A stretch of DNA of 64,000 bases from Pagrus major. Taxonomy: Eukaryota; Chordata; Actinopteri; Spariformes; Sparidae. The number at the start of each line of letters is the position of its first letter. Within the stretch, counting starts at the first letter, position 1. Location: the NCBI RefSeq assembly GCF_040436345.1, contig NC_133221.1, positions 30,096,589-30,160,588 of the forward strand, given 5' to 3'. The translations under genes were made by a program, and so were the position numbers. Below are positions 23,120-35,700 of this stretch, piece after piece. Below the pieces are notes generated by a model. It worked only from the letters and a program-made list of their open reading frames with translations. It was not told where the DNA came from and made no database searches.

Positions 23120-26100
23120 TCACTGTGGGGTTTGGTTCAACACTGAGGAGGGCAGGGAGACTGGGGTGGTGGCGTTCTCACTGAGGCTCTGGACCGTCAC
23201 TGATGACTAGCACAGAGAACACATGTGTGAGGTACATTCATGATATATAGATATAGATAACTTTAACTTTTTCACACTTTCATATAATAAGTCTATTGAA
23301 ACACAAAAATTGAAGGTGCACATGTTAAATTTTGCTGTTGGGAAATGTTGTTAAAGGCTGGGCGGAGGGCAGGATGTGTCAGTGGGTGGAGCCATCCAAC
23401 CACATCTAACCACAGTCGTTCAGAACGCAAGTTAACTTATGGCTCCTACAGACTGTGAGATTCAGCAGTTTATTGCAAGTCACACTGCGCAACATTGACC
23501 CAGTGAACTCGGGTACAACTTTAAATTGATGTAGGTAGACTGTATGATGATAACACCTACTGAATCATAAGCCATGACACAAGCCAAGAATAAAATGCCA
23601 TCAGCGTGCACTCACCATCCATCTGCAACGCACTAGCAGTGAACAATACGGAAGCCCTAAAGGGCCATGCATTCATACATTTTATTTCATCCATTTTCCC
23701 GTGATAACAAGTTAATTTCATTTGTTTTCTCGAGATCTTGAGTTATTATCTCGAAATAACAACTGCCGTTTTCCCGAGATAACGAGATAATTTTCTCGAG
23801 ATCTCGAGATAACGAAACTTTGTTTTCCCGAGATAACGAGATTATTTTTCTAGAGATCTCGAGATAACGAAACTTTGTTTTCCCGAGATAACGAGATCAT
23901 TTTCTCGAGATCTCGAGATAACGAGATCATTTTCTCGAGATCTCGAGATAACGAAACCTTGTTTTCCCGAGATAACGATATCACAATTAATTCGAGATCT
24001 CCTCATTAACTACATAGCTGGTCAGCTATGCAGTTAATGACGACATCAGGCTCACTTGATTGCTCCGCCGATATAGCTGAAGCCTTGCTAACCGTCTTTT
24101 TAGATTATGCACACTAATGTGTATATTGTCTGTAATAGCAAGGCATAATGCTATTTCAGCCTGTGTCAGGCCTTGATTGAAAACATATGTGACGTGGTGA
24201 TCGATATGCTCCTGCTCCTCTGACATTCCTACACTGAATGATGTTTCCTGCAATGATTTAATATGCTACACTATGGTTTCGTTATCTCAAGATCTCGAGA
24301 AAATTATCCCGTTATCTCGGGAAAACGGCAGTTGTTATTTCGAGATAATAACTCGAGATCTCGAGAAAACAAATGAAATTAACTCGTTATCACGGGAAAA
24401 CGGAGGACATAAAATGTATGAATGCATGGCCCTTTAGGGCTTCCGTAGAACAGTGAAGCTAATGCTGCATTCCTATTGGTTGGTTATTATATGTTGCACT
24501 TCACATTGTGAGATGGTCGTCCAAAATTTCTGATAGTGTCAGTGTCAGGCTATATTTCGTCACAAGACCATGACCATTTTTTAACCTTTCTCACAGTGTG
24601 ATGTAAGATCATTGTTTGGGAGCCCTGACTGAAGAGATCATCACACTTCTTTAACACTGGTCATTGCAGTGTATACTGGTCTTGAGAGGCAAAATTGAAA
24701 ATTGAAGTAATAAAAATAATTTTGGCACAAATTCTTAGAGCATCTTATGGCCATAAGCTAGTAAACAAGCTTACTTGACAGCTAAGTCTTTCCATCACCT
24801 CAACTTGCAATCACTGCTGTGGTGGCATTAAAAGCCCTGAGACACGGGGCCAAATGGTGTCAGTGCTATCACCAGCCGTCAATGAGCATCTGTGGCTTTA
24901 ATTGAGCTGTGTGCCAAGCACCGTTGGCACTGGACGGCCCTTTGTCTGTGACTTTTTGGCCGACTGAGCATGTAGAATTGACGGCGGCTCATCAAATTGA
25001 TTGGCTGTTCATTTTGCTCTGCAGTTAAGTGGATTAGTGCTCCAGAAGAGAAACAGAAAGTCACTGTAGTATCTGTGATTTCACCCATTTAGCGTTGTCT
25101 CTCCTTTATTTTTCACCTCTGCCTTTTCACCAGTGGTATTCGCAAATTTTATCAGATGTATTCTCCATTCTCCATCAGCTATGTTACCAAGAGTGGTGTC
25201 AAAAAATGCTGCTTTATCATAATAACAGTTTGTATATTGGCAGAGAGGTATTTCCTTCCACACAGGCGCAGAACGTACAAGCTCGTTGGCCGCCAGCTGT
25301 AGTCTTGGCAGTGTGTTTAGGTGCAGCCTTTTGGCCAAGACCCAGGAGACATTAGGCAACAGTTGGCCTTTGTCGCAGCTAGTTCTTTAATGTCAGTTTA
25401 GTTTGTCATGCCCTTAGGGTACATTCAGATGAATTCCAATGGTGTGGGATTGTCACGCCATGGTCCGTGACTGTGACCTGTTGGGAACCCCTGCTGATCA
25501 GTTTGCCGAAAGTGATTCTTTAGTGATCGTTAGTGCTCATTGACAGATTGAGTACATACAGTAAACAACAAGGACACAAGCAGATCATTACAGTGTGTTT
25601 TAAACTGGAGCACAAGACCAAACCAAGTGATCACAAGTGAAACATCGCGCCACACAGAGAAATGTCCGTTGAGTTCCCTCTGTAGCATTTAGCCATGCTA
25701 AATAACATGCCCTGCTACTGACCCATTCTGCTCTGTTTATGATCTGCTGTCATGTCTCTGCCACAGTAGGTTAAGCATGCCGGTCCTGCAGTGAACGTCA
25801 GCATCCACAGGTGGGTTTTAAAGTAGTGTACAAAACCAAACTGAGTGAATACACATGACACACTAGGTTACAATCCACTGTGGTTTCAGTCATTCATGCT
25901 GTGAGTCTGATCTCCAGCTAATGCGAGAGGCCAACGTGACATCGAAATTCCCATCTCATCTAAAACATTGTTGTTTGTTCTGCATAATAATAATGATTTA
26001 AACATATAATATTTCTACAAATCCAGCAGACAACGCATGTAGAAACTATGAAAATTGAGAATTTACATAGTTACATGGATGTGTCAAGCCAAATAATTAC

Positions 26101-26653
26101 AAGGATATCTGTAGTGAAACAGCAAAGGCACAGTGGACCAAAGTCTTCACATGAAAGTACAGTACAAAAGTACAACCCTGATTCCAAATAAGTTGGAATG
26201 CTGTGTGAAACGTAAAGAAAATCACAATGCATGAGTTGCAAATAACTGTGTTTACAGACAAACAAACAAAAGCCAGAACTCTAAAATATGGAGGATAATA
26301 CAGGACAGGGGCAAACAGGCAATAGATCCCCTCGAATGGAAAAACTAAACCAGTTCAACTCACATTGCCCACAGAGACTTCACTGCCCACAGCCGTCTTC
26401 TTCTTTCTGGCCATGTTGGGATTCCAGTGGCAAACCAGACTGTCATTCTGCACGCTGTAGTTCTTATGGCCAACCAGCCAGTATGTGTTCATTTTGCCTT
26501 TGCCCTGGCAGGAGAAGGAAAGACTTGAGGAAAAGTGACACTTACCAAACCTTCAGGGTGATTAATTGTTAATGGGAACTTACAGGCTCTTTTCACCAAA
26601 ATTACAATTTTTGCTGCACTACTTTTGTAGGTACAGCTAAATGACAATAAAGC

Positions 26654-26711
<58 letters not shown>

Positions 26712-29700
26712 GGATGGATGCTTGAGTGTATTATTGCATAGCTGTATATTTTCATCCAGCTGTTGAGCTTATTTTAATTAAACATTTATATAAAACAAAA
26801 AGGTGTATAAAAGGTGCCTATCAAACTTTAAAATGACATTCAAATAGTAAACGGCCTGCACAATGTGACAACAAATCTAAAGGTAAGATTTACTCACTAC
26901 TACACAGAAAATGAATTTTCACAGCGTGGCTTGTTTACCTTCACCTCAATCTCTCCACGAAGCTGCAGCTCATAGGCGTTGTCTCTGATCAGAGCCAAGT
27001 AGGTTTCTGAACTGGCATGGATTTTCTGTGCTAACACACAAAGAAAAACACTCACTGTAAAACAGGTTTGGCCAAACTCAAGCTAGGCGTGGATGTCAGT
27101 AGCATCCCTGTTTTCTCACCCTTTCTCAGAATACCACTTTGTATCTAAAGAGGCGATAGTCTGACAGAGCAGCTCTGACCTCCGGAGGTGGGCGATGATT
27201 GATGTCCAGCCTCTCGTGCTCCATGCCTCTCCTGTCCCCACCTTAACCTGCCTCATTTTTCTGGTTCCCAGAGTCGGAGTCCTGGTCTAAGCCATTGTCG
27301 ACCGCTAGTTGCATGGCTAACTAAGCCAACTAGCTAATTGTATTTACAGTTAGGTGTTAATCTGGTGATATGTGCTTGCTGAACAAAAGGTGGTTGGATT
27401 GTGTGCCTTCCCAAAGGGCAAATGCCAAAGTATGTATGTAGGTGGTCAATTCTTACATATTGTACCTTTGTATATCTAGATTCCACTATAACTGTCTTTC
27501 TGTGTGGTCTGTAGATGTGTGTGTTGAGTATCGTGTGTGTGTATTTATACATACGCAGGCTGGTGGACTCCATTCTGGAGGCCGTGTTGACAGTATCTCC
27601 AAACAGACAGTATCTTGGCATCTTGTAGCCCACGATTCCTGCCACACATGGACCTATAGAGCAAGGAGATCAAACGTTCAGTACATTCCACAATGCAACA
27701 GGGCTGCAGAAAAAGAACAGCATACGGTCATTTTGATAGTAAAGGATTCAAATAGATATTGAATTTAAAAGACCCACAGAGCTGCAACTGTAGACAGCTG
27801 ACAACATGACAATGCTAACATGCTGCTGTTTAGCATTTAGGTAATGTTTATCATTGTTGCCATCTTACTTTAACATGTTAGCATTGATTTTGATTTGATG
27901 TTCTGGAGACTGGAGTGGGGACCTAAGGCGGTTCTTAAGTTAGAGTTAGAATAGTCTGTAACTAAAGTAACTAAAGTCGGTCTGTAAAGATGGACTAGTG
28001 AGTAGATGAGTCTGTGTTCGCTGTGATGACGTTTACTGTCCCCGACAACCTCTGTAGTCTCATTTAGACACTTATCTGCAACCACCATTTTTAAAGGCAT
28101 GTAAGTGCTTCATAATTAAATTGTGGGACAGTTAATGACGTATCTTATGTTGTAGAACAAAACATGTAAATATCTTAAGCCTGTGTTAACCACGGATCTT
28201 ATTTCAGAAAACCAAATCAGAAAGCTCATAGACTTTGAGACGGAGAAACCAGATGTGCAAAAATGCAATGAGGCAGAAGCTGCTGAAATACAGTAGAATT
28301 CTGACTTAAATAGATGGATGCTATAATTATATAAACTGCTTCACCAAATGATTTCTTTATTATTTCTTTCCATCATCATTGTACTTAATTGTTTAAACTC
28401 CACACCGTCTGCCTCTGGCTGCAGATTCATGATGCTGTGTGTTCACATCATGCTGCTCTGTATCATTTCTGAGAAGCATCTTTCCATTTGTTGAGCTGCT
28501 GTCTTCATGTGTAGCCTTGATTGGCTGAGCTGTTTCAAAGCTATGAGACCAGTGATGTGATTGGCCGAGAATGTATTTACTAACCATCACTAACTCTGAT
28601 CTATATCCAGTATGTATGTGTAGCCCTGTGCTGCTGCACATACATGAACCAAAATATCAGGTGGCTCGGAAACAACAACACAGTCTGTGTTCACTTGTGT
28701 TTTTAAAAGTTGGGCCGATGGTGCCCAATGGATTATGTGATATGTGGCAAATTTTATCATAATTTATGCTGCAGTGGAACAAGATGAAAGCTCACTGAGT
28801 ATGCAGAATTTAAATAAACCTCTAATATCCATCACAAATTTAATGTAAATCTAGAGGTTAGTTTGCTAGTTTTGGCTCCTCTCACCTGTGTGGATGCCGG
28901 CACGGAGCTGCAGCCTCTGGTTGGGCATATGAGGGATGGAGACCTGTCTGACGGCTGCCACCAGATCCAGAGCCATCTTGGCGATCTCGTCAGCATGTCT
29001 GTCCCCGTTCCTCTCAGGCAGGCCGCTCACTACCATGTAGGCATCCCCAATCGTCTCCACCTGGTTTGACAGTGTGGTAACAATTTGTTAAAAAGAAATT
29101 CAATTCTGACATCTGAATCATTCCATGAAGATACATGGAGCAATCAGGGAATGACTTTCATGATGGCATGACCGGTGAAAAACTATTAAAATTAATAGTG
29201 TTTTTATATAGCCGATTTGATGTTTTTAAAGTTTAAAGAGAAAACCAGAAAGGGTTAACATTGTTGAGTGAAGATAAATGTCAATATTCTATATAGCACT
29301 TCTATATAAGCATCTTACTGGAAGCTAATTCAAGCTAATTAGTCTCAAGCTAATTCATACAGGGCACTCCTACATTGTGATGTTTCACCACGTGCAGCTG
29401 GGTAAAAAGTCAAACTAATTTGCCTCAGGGGTAATAATTCCTTGGACAAATGTTATTGCTTTCTTTCAGCATGTTCATTATTTTGGAGCGAGTACCCTTT
29501 AAAAATTGTTATTCAAGCAAAGTATTGTAATAAATGTACAGGTACTCTGCAAAGAAATACATTTGTATAATGAGAAGAAGAAATGGCTAATTCAGCTGCT
29601 AAGAGTGCACTTTCATTATTGGCAAGTATAATTTGTAGCACTAGAGTAAAGTTTGGACTTCTCACTGAAAGAAGTACAGTGGTTAGACCTCACAGAAAAA

Positions 29701-32700
29701 AGGTTCTGGGTTCCAACCCGCTGGACCATTTTCTGAATCTTTCAGGTACTCCTGCTCCCTCCATCAGTCCAAAGACAGGCAACCTGTCCAGGGCGTACCA
29801 CACTTCTCACCTAATGTCAGCTGGGATCGGTTCCAGCTCCCCCACGACCCACTAAAAGATAAGCAGGTATGATGGATGGATTGAAAAGCACAGGTATAAC
29901 TAAAGCTTTGCTCTTTATTTGTTAATTGGATCCTGATTAGCTTCTACAAAGTGGCTGCTCGTCTTCCTTCACACACAAAAACAAGCAACCGTTTCAAATC
30001 ACACAGTGTCAGACCAAATACACACTTTCACATTGGTGTCATTGTGTTCTTTGATAAAACTGCACGTTCTAGTGTGGCCTTTAATTGTGACCAGTCCAAC
30101 ACACACCTGTGCACTAATCATGCTCTTTAATCAGCATCTTGATAGGCCACACCTGTCAGGTGGATGGATTATCTTGGCAAATGAGACATGCTCTCTAACA
30201 CTGATTTTAACAAATTTATGTGAATTCTTTTGTGTGCATAAAAAAATTCTTCAATCTTTGACTTGTGAGAAATTACGAGCAAAAACAAAAGTGTTGCATT
30301 TACTTTTCTGTTGACTGAATGAAGATCAGAAATAAGTGAAATGACAGACTGGCTGTGAGCAGCACATGTGCGTAGCATAATGACTGGCTTTGGCGTCCAT
30401 GTTTGAGCAATCACACTGGCTGCAGTGGCGGGTCATCTACATAGATTTATATTTCTACCACAACACGCCAGAAAGACCAGAAAACAATCTACCAACAGTC
30501 ATAGACATCACACCAGCATTTCACTTCACTTTTAATGTATGTGTAGAATATGTCACAGACATGAAGAGAATACACACCACAGATGAAGTGCACTTTTTTC
30601 CTTCCCTCTTTCGTTCAATGGGGGTTAAGGAAAATCATGTTTTCACATTTATTGATAATTATCAAAGACAAACTCAATGTAAACAGATAGGAGCCAATGT
30701 GCAGCAGCAACGCTCCCTATGTGAACACAAACATGCTCAGCAACGTAGCCGCCACGCACTGCAAGCAGCCAGTAAGTATGGATAGATAAACCAACAGGGC
30801 TTATGTCTCAGCTGCATGTCTCACCCAACAAACTGAACCATTTTCTTTCCTCTGACAATGACCAGATACTTCAGGCTGCAGAAAACCCTCAACACATTTA
30901 ACAGACTGCCAGTTATGTTAATGTGTACTGAATGGAACAATCAATGTAGTTCTTCACTGTGGCAGAGAGCTGTGATTTCAGAGCTGACTGCAGGTGCAGA
31001 ACCAGAGAGGCTCAGCTGCATCTTATCAGACCAATCAGCAGTCTCAGAGACAGGCTGGTCACATGCTCTGTCTCTGCTGCACTGATACTGAAGGGACACA
31101 TACAGCAACTAAAACATAGTTTACCATGGGACTGAGCAGGACATTATTTCTGCTTGGTTTACCCTTGAATAAAAAATGTGTGTGCGCTACCCAACTACTG
31201 TATATACTGCTCTTAATCTGATCACAGCACATTTTGTGTTACACTTAAACCAGAGGTATTCAAAGTGGAGGGCGAGCACCCAGGGTGGCTCCAACAGTTT
31301 CAGGGGAGGCTAGGTGATTGCAAGTGAAAACCATATTTCATTAGTTATCAAAAGGAGATCGTAAAACAGAATAGAGCAGCTCCTTTCTTTTTCACTCTGT
31401 TTATCCTCGGTGCTGTGACTGATGTTTTGATGGATTTGCCCTGGAGAGACTTCCTTCCCTGGCCGGCTGGCCTTTGCCTGCCTTCCTCTAACCCCCTCCC
31501 TCTTCATCTCTTACCTATGGATTTTTGTAACCCTATATTACACAGAGCAATACTATTGTATGTTTCTTTTTTTTCCTGGAACAATATATTTTATTTCCCC
31601 CGGTGACCTTTAGTTCAAGATTGTTTGTTTGATTTATATGTTCTGTTTGTCTTTGTAAAACTTTAAAATTTTACATTTAAAAATTAAGTTTAAAAAAAAA
31701 AAAAGGAGATTGCATAGAATAGCCTAATTGTGTGAGATTTTGTTGAGTGATTTTCAGTGAATTGAGATAGTTTACAGTAGTTTTGGGGAGTTTACTGTTT
31801 CCCACGCTTCAACAGTTACCAACTTATAAACACCTGGTTCTGTACAATGTTCAAGAACACACCAACCATCACCTAAAAATCAGGGGGTTATGTGTTAGAA
31901 CTATTTATTGAACAACTGTGAAAAGCTGCTGTCACAGTGAGGTCGCCAGGGAAAGAAAGCAATTTCCAAAATGTCAAAGAAGAGTTGACTGTTAAAGTGA
32001 AACTTGTTTTTTTTTTTTAAATATGGATGCAAATGCAGTGTGAGTGTGCGTGTGTGTGTGTGTGCGTGTGTGTGTGTGTTTCATTTTAGTGTTACCTTGT
32101 AGACGTCATAGGAGTCGATGCGTGTGTCAAAACACATGTAGAGGTTGTTGAGCATCTCCACCACTTGCAGAGGAGTACAGGATGCAGAGATGGAGGTGAA
32201 GCCCACGATGTCCGAGAAAAAAATGGTCACCTGGAACCAAACTGATTATGGTAAGTGATTGGTTGGACTAGAGAAAACTGGGCAAACATACACCCTGTAT
32301 CCAGTTTAACTATCTTAATCAAAACGAAGTTCCTTCAACCAGAATGGAACTCTGTAGAGTGCATACCTCCACCAGGGCCCAACAGTCCCCTTTTATTCAG
32401 TCAATCCTAATCCAATATCCAATTTGTTTCCATTTAGCGGCTGAAAAAACTACCCTATGAAACAAGTTTAAATCTGCTTGATCCAGATTTTCATTTGGAT
32501 CCATGTCAAACTGTACTCACTTATAGATACCAGCCACCTCAATAGGCCTGCTTTTCTTTTATCAAGATCCATGTATTACACCCTGAGAAATTAACCAAAA
32601 TGTTTAAAAAAAAAATTTAAAAAACGCCCAATCTCTCAATAGTGTTTCTATTATTATGTCCACGCAATTATAACTATGAGGGTAGACTTCATAACAAAAA

Positions 32701-35700
32701 TACCTTTCTATGTAACGCAATACAATTCCACAGCACTACAAAGTACATCAACATTATAACTTTCATGAAGGGAGGATTTATTGTGGCTTTTATTGGACTG
32801 CATTAGCTTTAGCTAGGTGGTCATACTACCCTGGAGTGTAAATACTGCTGAGAAAGGAATTTAATGTTCTATTGAATTTATATTTAATTACAAGCAACTA
32901 GAAGTAAAGGGACAAAAGCGTCAATAGAAGAAACAAACAGTTACATTTGCTGCTGCAGACCAGCAGTATCACTGAGGTCTTTACTAGACAGCATCCTTCA
33001 GGATTTAGTAAGTCATGTTTTACTTTTCCATTCAGTTTGGGGGAAGAAGAAGACAACGAAGAAGAAGAAGAAGATTCTGTGGCAAAATGAGTGTAAAAAT
33101 GATCCAGGGTCCTATTCAGTGCTCCCCTCCCCCCTCCCCCCTGTGCTTTTGGTACAGCTGCTTCAACCCTCTTCAATAAGCCAGACGCAATTTTCACTCG
33201 TATAACTTGTTTTATCTCCTGATGAATATGGAACAGGGCAATTATAGGCAATTATGACGACAATAGCAACAAAGGTAGCAAACACACAAATTCATTCATT
33301 ATGTTTGCAGATCTTGCAGAGGCAGCCTTCTCGCAGCAGCACCCCACAACATTATATGCTCTGAATTTGTTTGGGTAAATATTAAAAGTGAACAGGGAGG
33401 AGTGTAGTGAGGAAGCTTTATTGTCTCATCTGTCTTCACAGTGTTGTCTGTTTCTACCTGTCAAACCTCAGACCTTGTACTTGTATTGAATGTGTGCTGC
33501 AGTTGTTTTTTTGTTGTGCCTTGTTGCAGGAGTTTCTCTCATGGCCATTAAAGCAAAATACTACAAGCCGCTGTTGCAGTCTTCTTTTTTTTTAATTTGC
33601 AATGACTTTAACACAACAACAGTTCCATCAATACCTTTATACCCTTTGGTTTCCATTGCCTTGTTAGTCATGGAAAATTTTAATTTCTTGGGTATGAAAT
33701 CCAGAGTTAAACTTTATATTGAAAACATTTTTATGTAGACAATTTTTTTTTTAATAATACATCTACAGGGCATGTAGAAAGGTGCACAATAGAAGTATCT
33801 CTTTTCCTTAAAAACATTATTATGATTGTGAATCAATAATTTAAAAAAAATTGTCGGTCCAAAATGATTGCTTTGTTACATCTGTGTAAGAATGCTGATG
33901 ATTGGTTTCAGCTTCTACCAAAGTTTGTGAGCCAAAAGTATAATGCTGTTGGTGACACATGGTATCCCTGTCTGTGTCCATCAACAGCATTCATAGTTGC
34001 TGGTTTGTGGAAAAAACACAAGACTGGCTGAGTTCTTCATTATGTGCCCAGCATACTGTACTGGCCTAATGTTAATTTGTTAACATTAGCAACGTTAATG
34101 TAAGCTAGCATTAACAATGCTAACATTTGCCAGCTAACATTAGCAACAGCTATCATTTGCAACCTTTACTAGAGCACAAACTGGCAACCACTTAAGGGGG
34201 CAGATGACTCGAAAAACAGCGGTGTTGTGACGTGACTGAACTGGTAAAAGGGCGATGGAAGGACATGTTTAATGGATGAATGCTATCAGTAACAATAACA
34301 AGTACCAATTCAAAACCAAGAAGTCCCTAGTCAGTAGTGACAGGTCCAGGTCAAGTCCCAAAGTCAACACCTACAAGTCCTAGGTGATGTTTCAAAGTCA
34401 AGACCACCAATCCCCAAGTCCAGACCAATGAGTCTCAAGTCATGTCCCAAAGTCCAGACAACTGAGCCCCAAGTTCATACAAATAAGTCCTAGGTGAAGG
34501 TTCAAAGTCAGGACCGCCAAGGACCCTTTAAAAAGTGTTTGAGCGTATACCGTATAACCTGTCCTAGCTAAACACCTACTTGAGCCATACTTAACCACAA
34601 TGTGATAAGCATAAATTACACTAACCTTTTCGTAGCTCTCGGCCTCGACATGTTTTTGCTTGCGGAGCTGCTTGGCAACTGACTTGGGCAGCATTTGGTG
34701 CAGCAGATCCTCAGCCAGCTGCCTCTGGCGCTTCAGGTCCTCCGTCTTCTCCTTCAGGGTCAGGGCATAGTTTTGTATCCACTCAGTCATCTGCTTGAAA
34801 GAGAACATCACCACCGGGTAGATGAGGCAGGCCAAGGCCAGCAGGCAAACCCTCATGCTGAGCCCCGAAGACACGGATCGAGACGCCAACCTGAGAGCCG
34901 GAACCGCACGATCAAACAAGCACTGCTGAGTGTTTGTCAGAGCTTGAACTCCAGTGTGAGACCCAGACAGAAGCTCTGTTCCTGCTCCAGAGATCTGCCA
35001 CAGACTTGTGTCAAAAATATAAGAATGTTTGACATGCTGGCTTGAGTTTAACTTGAGATCTACATTCTCGAACCAGCAGTCATTTAGTCGTTCTGTCATA
35101 ACCCTGGCAAACCCGAGGTAGCTTAGTATATAGGTCCACTTGTGCTGGAAGTCAGTCAGAGTTGCCATGTGGTCTAAGTCCATCAACTGGTGGTTGAGCT
35201 CTATGAATGTAACCAGAAGTCTCGCAGACAGTACATCTCTCCAGTAAAAATTATTTTTAACTTTGACAAGAGTATCTTCTACTGTTCCCCAGATGTCAAG
35301 AAGTCTTCCGATGGCCAGGGAGTGAGCACAGGTAACATTTTCACTGCTACTTGTATTCAGTGAAGCATTTAGAAATCCTTGAACACTCCGCCTCATCTCC
35401 TGGCAAAATCCAGCCAACTCAATACTGCAAGGAACCCCATGGCCGTTACTGTGACCCACCATTTCGCCACAGAGATGACCGAACACAGGAAACACAACTT
35501 CTGAAAGACTTGCATCCAATGTCTCATTGCCCATGTCTTTGGAAATTAAACGCCTCATCTTTTGAAGCTTACTGACAAGTTTCAGGATTGCTATCGTCTT
35601 GCATGAAGTCAATTCACCGTAAGCGGCCTCTGTAGTGTGCAACAAATCAAAGTTGGAGCTGAGGTCAATAGATACAGAGCCAAGCAGGGCCAGGAAAGAC

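Noticed and set aside
25081..25359. 92-codon minus-strand frame in the last cyclase intron
   Set aside because: No domain, no splice signals and no phase fit to the cyclase exons.
26355..26363. Stop codon two codons after cyclase exon 7 taken as the end of the protein
   Set aside because: The GTGAGT donor and an in-phase, open downstream exon at 23,206-23,120 fit better; kept only as an alternative end.
34695..35575. Open frames on the plus strand over cyclase exon 2
   Set aside because: Antisense shadows of the real minus-strand exon.
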